This document shows, piece after piece, positions 17,303-24,857 of a stretch of 64,000 nt of DNA (positions within the stretch are counted from its first letter, which is position 1; each line of letters begins with the position of its first letter). Source of the stretch: Lachnospiraceae bacterium (lineage in GTDB: Bacteria; Bacillota; Clostridia; Lachnospirales; Lachnospiraceae); the NCBI GenBank assembly GCA_902363835.1, contig CABJBM010000006.1:1-64000 (forward strand), in the 5' to 3' direction. A program made the translations under genes and the position numbers. The notes beneath the pieces were generated by a model. It had not been told where the DNA came from. It did not search any database and worked only from the letters and a program-made list of their open reading frames with translations.

Positions 17303-18337
17303 TTATTTCAGTGCTGCTTCCAACTGTTTTAAATTATCTTCCATTACGGAGAAGTAATCAGCACCGCTTTTTAGTTCCTCATCACTTAAACCTTCCAGAG
17401 GATTTAAAACCTGTGTGGCTGCTCCGGTTTCCTTTGCAACCGTTTCAGCAACCTTTGGGCTTACCAGCTCCTCAAAAAAGATGACCCTCACATTATTGGC
17501 CCTTACAAAATCAATGATTTCCGCCATTCTTGCAGGATCCGGCTCTGAATCCGGGGACAGCCCTTCGATTCCCACCTGATTTAAACCGTAAGCGTTGCAA
17601 AGATAGCCGAAAGCCTCATGGGACACTACAATATCCTTATTTGGCAGCGCGGACAGGGTATCTTTATATTTCTGGTCCAGTTCATCAAACCTGACTGAAT
17701 AGGTTTGGTAGTTGGATTCATAGTAATCCTGATTGTCCGGGTCAGCCTTTACAAACGCATTCTTGATATTTTCCATTTCCTTCTTTGCGTTTATGGGGCT
17801 GAGCCACACATGGGGGTCATACTGACCATGGTCATCTTCCTCTGCCTCCCCATCCTCTTCCTCATGGCCTGCCAGGAGGGTAAGGCCTTCTGATGCTTCG
17901 ACTGACACCAGCTTTTTATTTTGGAGGCTGGCAAGCACATCTTTAACCCAATGTTCGATTCCCGCACCGCTGTAAACAAATACATCAGCTTCTTCCAGAT
18001 CTTTAATATCCATGGCTGCCGGTTCCCAGTCGTGAGGCTCTGTGCCGGCCGGAACCATATCAATCACCTCAGCCTTGTCACCGCCGATTTTAACCGCAAA
18101 ATCATACATGGGATAAAAGCTTGCCATTACCTTCAGCTTCCCGCCCTGGGAATCCTTTTCTCCCATTCCCGCGGAGTCTCCGGCCAGGGTTTCATTTACA
18201 TCTGCAGAAGCAGAGGTGTTTTCTGTATCAGAAGCTTCCGGCTTGGATGCTGTTCCAGAGCAGCCTGAAAGCAGAGCAATCGAAACCAGCGCTGTCATAG
18301 CCAGCGCACTTAATGTTGTACTTAAATTTTTCTTCAT
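17303..18337 (-). CDS. znuA: zinc ABC transporter solute-binding lipoprotein ZnuA
   Basis: A 344-residue cluster A-I binding protein with a lipoprotein signal ('ALLSGCSG', lipidated Cys near residue 26), the metal-binding histidines in 'GTEPHDWEP' and 'DPHVWLSP' and later 'VSHEAFGYL', and a short acidic/His loop 'HEEEDGEAEEDDHG' before the second ligand. Such loops are typical of zinc-specific members. GGAGG lies eight bases before the ATG at 18337. Confidence 0.93.
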   Translation of the reverse strand: MKKNLSTTLSALAMTALVSIALLSGCSGTASKPEASDTENTSASADVNETLAGDSAGMGEKDSQGGKLKVMASFYPMYDFAVKIGGDKAEVIDMVPAGTEPHDWEPAAMDIKDLEEADVFVYSGAGIEHWVKDVLASLQNKKLVSVEASEGLTLLAGHEEEDGEAEEDDHGQYDPHVWLSPINAKKEMENIKNAFVKADPDNQDYYESNYQTYSVRFDELDQKYKDTLSALPNKDIVVSHEAFGYLCNAYGLNQVGIEGLSPDSEPDPARMAEIIDFVRANNVRVIFFEELVSPKVAETVAKETGAATQVLNPLEGLSDEELKSGADYFSVMEDNLKQLEAALK

Positions 18338-18469
18338 AAAATGATCCTCCAGGTTGTGTATTTAATTATGTGATCTCCGCCTTGCAGACAGGATGAAAAC
18401 AGGTACACAAAAACAAGGCAGACTTCTACCCTGGGATACCATAAAATCCTGTCTCCTTATGAGGAAGTT

Positions 18470-18781
18470 TTAATCATCTAAACGGATTTTTAAGCTGACC
18501 AAAGAAACCGGGCACAAGTAAAGTCCGGCCAAATAAGAAGATAAGAGCTTTAGAACCACAATATACGCAAAGATGACAACGGCTCCTGCACCCACTGCTT
18601 CCGTCAATAAGCAGATTGTGAAAACGCAGGCTTCAATTTCCGCGCACACAGAGCAGTGCTCACCTATACACTCATGTTCTGCATGTGTAACAATAAAAAG
18701 ACCGGAGAGAAGCAGTATGGCTGCCACAAGAAACGCTGCCAGAAATGCATGGATTCGTTTATACTTTGTAAAATAACTCAC
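18470..18781 (-). CDS. small Cys/His-rich membrane protein, first gene of the znu operon
   Basis: A 103-residue protein with one N-terminal span (about 10-32), an outside segment dense in metal ligands ('HAEHECIGEHCSVCAEIEAC', residues 33-52) and a second hydrophobic region (about 54-85). GTG at 18781 is preceded by GGGAGGAGGAG. Its position directly behind the regulator's promoter and before znuA suggests an extracytoplasmic zinc-binding accessory. I do not know a characterised homologue. Confidence 0.7.
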   Translation of the reverse strand: MSYFTKYKRIHAFLAAFLVAAILLLSGLFIVTHAEHECIGEHCSVCAEIEACVFTICLLTEAVGAGAVVIFAYIVVLKLLSSYLAGLYLCPVSLVSLKIRLDD

Positions 18782-18817
18782 TTCGTCTCCTCCTCCCTTA
18801 TTTTCTCAATTTGGAAT

Positions 18818-18832
18818 TTAAAATCATTTTGA
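18818..18832. promoter_or_regulatory. candidate Zur box at the znu promoter
   Basis: TTAAAAT-C-ATTTTGA is a 7-1-7 near-palindrome (one mismatch), the size of Fur-family boxes, placed just downstream of the -10. A related AAAATGATTT-type sequence occurs near the regulator's own promoter. Binding is inferred. Confidence 0.45.
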
Positions 18833-18833
18833 T

Positions 18834-18861
18834 ACTATAGTAATTTTTTTAGTATTGTCAA
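18834..18861 (-). promoter_or_regulatory. promoter of the znu operon
   Basis: TTGACA (18861-18856) and TATAGT (18839-18834) with 16-nt spacing on the minus strand. The -35 overlaps the stop codon of the fur-family gene. The ATACTA/TAGTAT arms around it form a further small inverted repeat. Confidence 0.7.
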
Positions 18862-19289
18862 ATATCTAACGACTTAGAGCCGTTCTTTTTGCAGCCCCCG
18901 CAATAACCATAGAAAACTGTGTGCTGTTCATCCATCTCAAAACCATGTTCCTCATAAATATGTTCTAAAAAAGCACCCATTTTGGAACATTCAAGAGGAA
19001 TAAACTGGCCGCACCCCAGGCATACCAGTTTCCCCGGCTTGTTCAGTTCTTCCTTATCCGCATAACAATAACGGATCTTGGAGCCGTCTTCCATGGGGAG
19101 CTTCATAACCTCTCCATCTTCAACCAGCCGTTCCAGAACCCTGTATACGGTTGTCTGCCCAACCTGTACCCCCTCTTTCTGCAGACAGTCCATAAACTGA
19201 TCCACTGTAAGAAAACGTGATTTTTGGTTTTTCAGACAATTTAATATGATTTCCTGTTGCTTTGTTCTATATCTGCCTCTCTCTGCCAT
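18858..19289 (-). CDS. zur: Fur-family regulator, probably Zur
   Basis: A 143-residue Fur protein with winged helix (1-80, 'VGQTTVYRVLERLVEDGEV') and a metal/dimer domain with two CxxC pairs ('LVCLGCGQF', 'GYCGGCKK') for structural zinc. The neighbours (ZnuABC, COG0523, zinc-free L33) make zinc the likely signal, although Fur/PerR cannot be excluded from sequence alone. ATG at 19289 is preceded by AGGGG; a TTG two codons upstream is the alternative. Its own promoter and a possible box lie just upstream. Confidence 0.85.
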   Translation of the reverse strand: MAERGRYRTKQQEIILNCLKNQKSRFLTVDQFMDCLQKEGVQVGQTTVYRVLERLVEDGEVMKLPMEDGSKIRYCYADKEELNKPGKLVCLGCGQFIPLECSKMGAFLEHIYEEHGFEMDEQHTVFYGYCGGCKKNGSKSLDI

Positions 19290-19327
19290 GGTCAACCCCT
19301 GAATTTGAAAATGAATTTTATTTTTAT

Positions 19328-19355
19328 ATTATAGCAATTTTCAGAGCATTGTCAA
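19328..19355 (-). promoter_or_regulatory. promoter of the fur-family gene
   Basis: TTGACA (19355-19350) and TATAAT (19333-19328) with 16-nt spacing. An AAAAT-GA-ATTTT palindrome at 19308-19319 lies between promoter and gene and may be an autoregulatory box. Confidence 0.7.
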
Positions 19356-19370
19356 GGAATCATTTTAAAT

Positions 19371-20216
19371 TTAATACGGATACACATATCCCTCCACTTT
19401 TTCTGCCGGTGTGATTCCTGACACTATAATAAGAGGATCCGCATACTTATGTCCGTCATATTCTTCATAGCTTGCAGTAAGCTTTCCTTCCACGGTGATC
19501 CAGGAATCTTCTTTCAGACCTGCTGCTTCCCCGTACTTGCAGTGTAAACCGGCCGGGGCTAAATCAGCAACGCAGCAGGTCATTGCCAGACGGGCGACTG
19601 CAAACTCATTTTCTCCATATGCTTCCGGGTCTTTAAGTACATATCCGGTTATTACAACGGTATATCCCTCATATTCTTCCATATGCATGTACAGCTGCGA
19701 ATACCACATTCCAAACAGATCATCTGAAACAATAATTTTCTTATCCGCCGTATTCAGTCCTGGCATTCCCTTCTCTTTTGCTTCTTTGGCAGACGACAAT
19801 TCTGATGGAACCGGCTCCTGTTGTACTGCGGCGGTCTCCTCCCCTTGATCCTGAATGGGTTCAGGCCCTTTCCGCTGCGGCTTACTTATCTGCAGCTTTG
19901 AACCGTCACCAATGGTATTGTAGGAAGAACTTTCAAGGGGTGCATGTGGAAGCAGCATAAGAAGCACAGGGATAATCAGCAGGAAACAGTGGGTCAAATG
20001 GATTTTATATCTGGGCCTGAACAACCGCCCGGTTCCTGCAAATGCCCATAATCCCATGATACCGGCGGTAAGGTACAGGTAGGGCTTCATTCTCGGAGTA
20101 ACATATTGAAGATAGGCTCCGCTGGCGGCCAGATAAACGATCATTCCTCCAAAAGACATCTGACAGAGGATTTCAATCAGCACCTGGGGATTTAACACTT
20201 TGATGGTTTTTTTCAT
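19371..20216 (-). CDS. TIGR03943 / YcgQ-like membrane protein, copy 2
   Basis: A 281-residue paralogue of the protein at 12244-13164: same N-terminal spans with 'YVTPRMKPYLYL', a shorter Gln/Glu-rich linker, and the C-terminal 'TCCVADLAPAG' segment and 'GYVYPY' end (copy 1 ends 'EYVYPYY'). ATG at 20216 overlaps the stop of the upstream fusion gene (ATGA). Together they form a second complete GTPase-permease/YcgQ pair. Confidence 0.82.
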   Translation of the reverse strand: MKKTIKVLNPQVLIEILCQMSFGGMIVYLAASGAYLQYVTPRMKPYLYLTAGIMGLWAFAGTGRLFRPRYKIHLTHCFLLIIPVLLMLLPHAPLESSSYNTIGDGSKLQISKPQRKGPEPIQDQGEETAAVQQEPVPSELSSAKEAKEKGMPGLNTADKKIIVSDDLFGMWYSQLYMHMEEYEGYTVVITGYVLKDPEAYGENEFAVARLAMTCCVADLAPAGLHCKYGEAAGLKEDSWITVEGKLTASYEEYDGHKYADPLIIVSGITPAEKVEGYVYPY

Positions 20217-21784
20217 ATCCTGATTCCCCCTGTCCCATACACCAAAAAGACCAGGAAAAAGCATACGGCGGCAGTTACCAGCACCAGTTTCCCTATAAAT
20301 CCCTTTGTAAATCCACAGGAGAGCATCAGTATATTTTTAATGTCCATCATTGGACCGAATATGAGAAAGCCCATAACAGCCCCAGCCGGCATCTGACTGG
20401 CAAGGCTGCGGGCAATAACCGCATCAGATGAGGAACACAGTGACAGGACAAAAGCCGCTGCCATCATAAACAGAATCGAAACCGCCAGTCCTCCTCTGTA
20501 CTGTGTAAGGGCCATCTGCCCGTCTCCTAACGCCTGGAAGGAGGCTGCCGCCAGTATTCCGATCAACAGGTATTTGCCCACCTGAAAAAACTCTGACTGC
20601 CCATGCCGCAGGCAAAGTACAAGCTTTCCTGCCAGTGATGTAACGTTTTGGCTGTCCTCATAACAACCACAGGCACAGATAAGCCCGCTTTGCTCCCTCC
20701 CTGAAAGAAGCGGGCTTTTCCTTTGGCAGGCTGCAACAAGCAGCCCAATCAAAACAGCCGCCAAAGCGCCGATTCCTGCCCGGCCGGCCACCACCGCCAT
20801 GTTCCCTCCAAAGGCATAGAAGGTTGACACCAGGACAACCGGATTCGTAACAGGGGCCGCCATCATAAAGGTGACCGCAACAGGCAGCGGAATCCCCTTT
20901 TTTACCAGACTTCTGAAAACCGGAATGGATGCACAGTCACATACTGGCAGTAAAAATCCTCCTGCAAGAGCTGCCGCCATTCCCAAAACAAAGGATTTTG
21001 GAAACCACCGTTCCAGAGTGCTCCGGGGAATTAAGATCTGAATGACAGAGGAAAGCAGAATACCAATGAGCAAAAAGGGAATTGCCTGCAGGGTCATACC
21101 AAAAAACAGGTTGATCATTCTGCTGATTGGTAATCCCTCCAATCCGGAAATGATTCCTGCCAGAAGAAACAGACAGACCATAAGCGCAAGTTCCATGAGA
21201 AAGGAGGTGACCCCTCCGTCCGGTTCGCTTAAAACCGGCTTATAAAGTCTGGTGTAAGAGGTCAGCTGTAAGATTTCCATGCCGGGATTCACTTCTTCCA
21301 ATAAACGGCAGGCACGTCGGTATTGGCTGTTTGTATGGAAATTGCGTACAACTGCCATGTCACTTTCTGAAATCTGATCCATGAGGCAGATTCCTGTTCC
21401 GCTGAGCTGGTATTCCAGCTTCTCAGCGTCCACAATATGAATTACCTTTTTTAACCGGCATACTGTGCTGAAAGCCGTGTCCCAAAACAGCGCCAGCAGC
21501 CAGGAAAAAGGCGCCGCTCCATTCCACTCAACCCAGATTTCTTCCCACGGCCCATTTTGTGTCTCCTGGTAAATCTGGCTGATGATCTGTTCCTGCTGCC
21601 GTTCTAACAGCCGCCTTGGTATGATGATCTTCCTGTGGCCCGCATAACTGCAGGAGAAACCTTCTTCACCGTCCTCAAACTGGATTACCAGCGCCCTGGC
21701 CCTCCGTTTACCAAGGATATTGTTTAAAAAGGTCGTTTTCCCTGCATCCAGGCTCCCTGTGACAACATAAACAGGTATTACCAT
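20213..21784 (-). CDS. GTPase-like domain fused to DUF318/YraQ-type permease, copy 2
   Basis: A 523-residue paralogue of the fusion at 13161-14726. N-terminal P-loop domain ('GSLDAGKTTFLNN', 'VIQFEDGEEGF', 'IWVEWNG') again without CxCC or NKxD; permease part from about residue 185 with 'LPVCDCASIPVFRSL', 'APVTNPVVLVS' and 'SLCSSSDAVIARS...FGPMMDIKN'. The two copies are clearly diverged, so the duplication is not recent. It is the first gene of its own two-gene unit. A GGAAAGGAG site precedes the ATG at 21784. I could not find a convincing promoter in 21785-22000. Confidence 0.85.
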   Translation of the reverse strand: MVIPVYVVTGSLDAGKTTFLNNILGKRRARALVIQFEDGEEGFSCSYAGHRKIIIPRRLLERQQEQIISQIYQETQNGPWEEIWVEWNGAAPFSWLLALFWDTAFSTVCRLKKVIHIVDAEKLEYQLSGTGICLMDQISESDMAVVRNFHTNSQYRRACRLLEEVNPGMEILQLTSYTRLYKPVLSEPDGGVTSFLMELALMVCLFLLAGIISGLEGLPISRMINLFFGMTLQAIPFLLIGILLSSVIQILIPRSTLERWFPKSFVLGMAAALAGGFLLPVCDCASIPVFRSLVKKGIPLPVAVTFMMAAPVTNPVVLVSTFYAFGGNMAVVAGRAGIGALAAVLIGLLVAACQRKSPLLSGREQSGLICACGCYEDSQNVTSLAGKLVLCLRHGQSEFFQVGKYLLIGILAAASFQALGDGQMALTQYRGGLAVSILFMMAAAFVLSLCSSSDAVIARSLASQMPAGAVMGFLIFGPMMDIKNILMLSCGFTKGFIGKLVLVTAAVCFFLVFLVYGTGGIRI

Positions 21785-22030
21785 TTTACTCCTTTCCTAA
21801 AAGGGTATCTTGAATTCTCTTTTTACGGAATCAAGTCTCTTTTCTATGTACTCCATATTTTCTATTCCCTTGTCTGCCGATTTATGCTCTTAGGACTCCC
21901 CACAGCCTGATCTCATTTGCAGAATCATCCCTGGAAGCAGTTCCATGTTTCCGGAAAAAACAGGGAAACTAAAAAAATTAATCCATGTCAACAGAATATG
22001 TGCTAAAATATATAGTGCAAAGATAAAAAC

Positions 22031-22129
22031 ACAGTTCCGGTTGGTAGTCCGGACGCAGCGCAAGCTGTCAGTAACCTGCCTCCTTGGTTGTCCGTTCTTT
22101 GTAAGGCACATAAAAAGGAGGATTTCACT
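22031..22129 (+). promoter_or_regulatory. yjdF-type leader (azaaromatic-responsive riboswitch candidate)
   Basis: The roughly 100-nt leader of yjdF is highly structured: a CCGG/CCGG pair (22037-22053), a GNRA-like hairpin CAGC-GCAA-GCTG at 22056-22067, and GGTT/AACC closing arms, ending in the AGGAGG site. The yjdF RNA motif is known directly upstream of yjdF genes in Firmicutes and binds azaaromatic compounds. I call it from gene context and structure, not from a covariance model. Confidence 0.65.
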
Positions 22130-22549
22130 ATGAGAAAGACTGGTTCCAGGCTGACCGTATTATTTGAGGACCCCTTTTGGGTGGGCATCTGCGAGCGTGA
22201 ATTTGAAGGCAGATATGAGGTCTGTAAAATCACCTTTGGAGCAGAACCCAAGGATTACGAAATCTACGATTTCCTACTCAAAAACTACGATAAGCTTCGG
22301 TTTAGTCCATCTCTGGAAGCATCGGAAATGACTGAAAAGCGCATCAATCCCAAAAGAATGCGGAGGGAAATTAGTAAACAGCTGCAAAATATCGGGATTG
22401 GAACAAAGGCACAGCAGGCTCTGAAGCTTCAGCAGGAGCAGGTAAAATCGGAGCGCAAATCTCATTCCCGGGAACAGCGGGATACTGAGAAAGAGCGTCA
22501 GTTTGAACTGCGGCAGGAAAAACGCAAGGAAAAGCACAGGGGGCATTAG
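22130..22549 (+). CDS. yjdF: YjdF family protein (DUF2992)
   Basis: A 139-residue protein matching YjdF: N-terminal 'LTVLFEDPFWVGICER', middle 'FGAEPKDYEIYDFLL', then 'INPKRMRREISKQL' and a long basic/acidic helical tail. Function is unknown; regulation by an azaaromatic riboswitch suggests a response to toxic heterocyclic metabolites. ATG at 22130 follows AGGAGG by eight bases. Its 3' end overlaps a terminator. Confidence 0.9.
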   Translation: MRKTGSRLTVLFEDPFWVGICEREFEGRYEVCKITFGAEPKDYEIYDFLLKNYDKLRFSPSLEASEMTEKRINPKRMRREISKQLQNIGIGTKAQQALKLQQEQVKSERKSHSREQRDTEKERQFELRQEKRKEKHRGH

Positions 22550-22566
22550 CCTCCCTGTGCTTTTTT
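22531..22566 (+). terminator. terminator overlapping the end of yjdF
   Basis: Stem AAAGCACAGGG (22531-22541) with its complement at 22553-22563, followed by six T. The left arm lies inside the last codons of yjdF. Confidence 0.88.
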
Positions 22567-22716
22567 GCTGTCCCCTTGCCACCTGCCGGCTGTACATGCA
22601 AAAAAATGGCTGTTAATGGCTGTGAGGCTATTAAACACAAGCATTTTCATTAAGGGACTGCCAATGGATCTATGTTTTTGCGGAACGAATCTGAGAAATA
22701 AGAAGAGGAGAAAAAG

Positions 22717-22809
22717 ATGATCTTAGGGATTACTGATTGCATTACAGAAAAAGAGCAGGAAATGGTAAAAGGCAGTGAGATTCCGATGACCGCCAAAACC
22801 TTACTTTAA
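22717..22809 (+). CDS. possible 30-residue small protein
   Basis: ATG at 22717 follows AGGAG by seven bases and opens 30 codons to a TAA that shares its bases with the stop of the convergent HTH gene at 22801. I recognise no family. It may be a chance ORF or the remains of a longer gene. Confidence 0.25.
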   Translation: MILGITDCITEKEQEMVKGSEIPMTAKTLL

Positions 22810-23388
22810 CAATTGGTACCGCAATCCATAATCCGTACTGTACCATATCAGCATTCCATGTCCTCTTTTGGGTATCCTCACATTTAAATTCCATTCAGGA
22901 TATTGCTTGATGATCTGGATACGGTCGCCTGCAGCCAAAGCCACAAAGGAAATGTAATGCTCTTTATCCATGGGATGTTCACTGGTGATATACCAGTCAT
23001 CTTCTGTCACATGAACGGACAGCTTTTCGCTCTCTTCCGCTTTTTTTAAGGTCTGGGCCGCCAGTTTCTTTCCGCAGCATGAGACTTCTGCCTCTCCTGT
23101 GCAAAGCGTTATATTCTGGCATGTGGGACAAACGAAATATTTCGTATTTTTCATATTACCTCCTACAAAATTGTTGGGCGTCATATCACCGGCCAATAAA
23201 TTCATGATATCAATTCCCAGAAGTCCGGAAAGCTCCGGAATAAGGGAAATATCAGGCAGTCCCAGGCCCCGTTCCCATTTGGAAACGGTTTTGTCACTAA
23301 GATTCATTTTATCCGCAAGCTGCTTCTGGGTCATATGGTGCTCTAAGCGCAGGGCACGGATTATGCTTCCTACTTTACTGTTTTGCAT
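22801..23388 (-). CDS. HTH regulator fused to a desulfoferrodoxin-like domain
   Basis: A 195-residue protein: Cro/CI-type HTH (1-65, 'MTQKQLADKMNLSDKTVSKWERG'-like region), linker, then a domain resembling desulfoferrodoxin/superoxide reductase (about 85-195): 'FVCPTCQNI', 'VSCCGKKL', 'EHYISFVALAAGDRIQIIKQYPEWN'. The Cys pattern and the 'HPMDKEHYISF' histidines recall iron-centre ligands, so an iron- or redox-responsive regulator is plausible. ATG at 23388 is chosen because GGAGG lies just upstream, within the longer ORF. Confidence 0.75.
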   Translation of the reverse strand: MQNSKVGSIIRALRLEHHMTQKQLADKMNLSDKTVSKWERGLGLPDISLIPELSGLLGIDIMNLLAGDMTPNNFVGGNMKNTKYFVCPTCQNITLCTGEAEVSCCGKKLAAQTLKKAEESEKLSVHVTEDDWYITSEHPMDKEHYISFVALAAGDRIQIIKQYPEWNLNVRIPKRGHGMLIWYSTDYGLRYQLLK

Positions 23389-23443
23389 GTTTACCTCCAT
23401 ATCCGGAATTAAAAAGAGGGAATTCCATCCTTCTGTTTTTCAT

Positions 23444-23788
23444 TTATTCTTTATTTTTTTCCTGCTGCTTTTCCAGCCATAGTTCCAGCAGCGTATTCAC
23501 ATCGTCAGAAAATTCACGTTCTGTCTGCATTTCTTTTTTTTCTATTTCCTCAATTATTTCAAAAGAGAACCTGGATGCCCCGAACTCCTTCCACGCATCC
23601 ATCATGCAGATCTCAAGATAAGAATCCGTTGACTGGGAAAATAAAAACCTGTTTTTTGCACCCTGCAGATCTGTGGTTGCCCGGAACCAGACATCGTCAC
23701 TGCCGCTGCATTTAATACAGTATACTCCCCCGACTATTTTTCTGCTTTGATACTGTTCTTTCATAGCTTTCCTTGAAGATTTATCCAT
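23444..23788 (-). CDS. GIY-YIG nuclease-like small protein
   Basis: A 114-residue protein resembling short clostridial GIY-YIG family members: 'GGVYCIKCSGSDDVWF', 'GAKNRFLFS', 'MMDAWKEFGASRFSFEIIEEIEK'. The GIY half reads GVYCI and the tyrosine of YIG is not evident, so nuclease activity is doubtful. It sits alone between the HTH and GNAT genes on the same strand. Confidence 0.6.
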   Translation of the reverse strand: MDKSSRKAMKEQYQSRKIVGGVYCIKCSGSDDVWFRATTDLQGAKNRFLFSQSTDSYLEICMMDAWKEFGASRFSFEIIEEIEKKEMQTEREFSDDVNTLLELWLEKQQEKNKE

Positions 23789-23907
23789 TTTGTTTTCACC
23801 GTCTTTCTAAAGTTCAGGATTTCATCAAATGTAACCTGCTGGGATTCCGCTGCCCTTAATTCTCCGGTCCTGCTTCTGCCCCATATAGCATTGTAATCCT
23901 TTGTCAT
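23761..23907 (-). CDS. possible 48-residue small protein before the GIY-YIG gene
   Basis: A 48-codon frame from ATG at 23907 ends 28 bases inside the GIY-YIG gene. It begins MTKDYNAIWGRSRTGELR and is hydrophilic; I know no family and the ribosome site is weak. It may be a fragment of a longer lost gene or not expressed. Confidence 0.25.
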   Translation of the reverse strand: MTKDYNAIWGRSRTGELRAAESQQVTFDEILNFRKTVKTKWINLQGKL

Positions 23908-23914
23908 AAGCTTT

Positions 23915-24409
23915 TCAATCTACGCTCCGTAGAGTTTTCGCCGCCATGATATCTATGTAACTAATTTTTTTCATTACATAATTCGTCAGAACAACGCCCT
24001 TTCGCCTGACCTGCTGTTCCTTAAAAACCCGGTATCCCCGGGCTTCAAAAAACGCCCTTGCTGTTATGGAAGCATGTGTTGTAAACGTACCGGCAGGCAA
24101 TCCTGCTTCCAGCCGGTCACAAAGAGCAGTTGCGATTCCCTGTCCCTGATAATCCTTGTGGACATAAAGACGGTCAAGGTAACCGGTATCATCCATGTCA
24201 CCAAACCCGACGATCAGGCCGCTTTTTACAGCCACAAAGGTATTATGCTCCAAAAAGGAACGGTTCCAGGCCAACCTGTCCATATCTTCTGCTGCCCATG
24301 CATTCAGCTGCTCCTTTGTATAATCCCTGGCGCATACTCCATGGACCGTTCCATAAAACAGCTCTGCTATTTCCGTAATATCCCCAGGATTATAGTCTCT
24401 GATTATCAT
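23915..24409 (-). CDS. GNAT family N-acetyltransferase
   Basis: A 164-residue acetyltransferase with the GNAT fold: 'IIRDYNPGDITEIAELF' at the start, motif A 'LYVHKDYQGQGIATAL' (acetyl-CoA pyrophosphate loop) at about 80-95, and 'ASITARAFFEARGYRVFKEQ' at the end. This matches the small YafP-like clostridial group. The substrate is unknown. Confidence 0.85.
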   Translation of the reverse strand: MIIRDYNPGDITEIAELFYGTVHGVCARDYTKEQLNAWAAEDMDRLAWNRSFLEHNTFVAVKSGLIVGFGDMDDTGYLDRLYVHKDYQGQGIATALCDRLEAGLPAGTFTTHASITARAFFEARGYRVFKEQQVRRKGVVLTNYVMKKISYIDIMAAKTLRSVD

Positions 24410-24599
24410 TTTCTCCCCCGTTTATATGTTCCTTTTTACAATCTCATGATATTTTACCACAAATAATTTTCGCCTGCTACCGGTTTAACAGGCCAGGTTA
24501 TTTTTCCATTGTAAAAGGAAACAGGGGGCAACTTTTGGAAATGCGTCTAATGGCAGCAGCACCTGTTGGTAAAAAAAGCAAAAGAAGATCCACAGGATA

Positions 24600-24857
24600 A
24601 TGAATATATTAACCAAAATACAAAAAGACTATTTAATCTTTTCCAGGCAGGAAAAGAAAATTGTGGATTCCATACTGCGCTTCAGCCAGAAACTTCAAAA
24701 CATGAATATCCGTGAATTGTCTAAAAATTGTTGTAATAATAAAAAAGTCCGTGCTTCCATTCCGCCGAAAGAAAACACGAACTTTTATGTAAGTCACGAG
24801 AATTATCCCAAAAGACAGTCATTGGCTTTTGGGATACTCCCGTTTCTTTGCCTGTAA
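24600..24857 (+). pseudogene. 5' fragment of an RpiR/MurR-type regulator
   Basis: The first ~48 codons match the N-terminal HTH of RpiR-family regulators ('FSRQEKKIVDSILRFSQKL', 'NMNIRELSKN'), but the helix-turn-helix is cut and the frame continues into unrelated sequence before stopping; no SIS domain follows. A short inverted repeat (ATCCCAAAAG/CTTTTGGGAT) lies at about 24806-24836. It looks like a deletion remnant. Confidence 0.55.
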
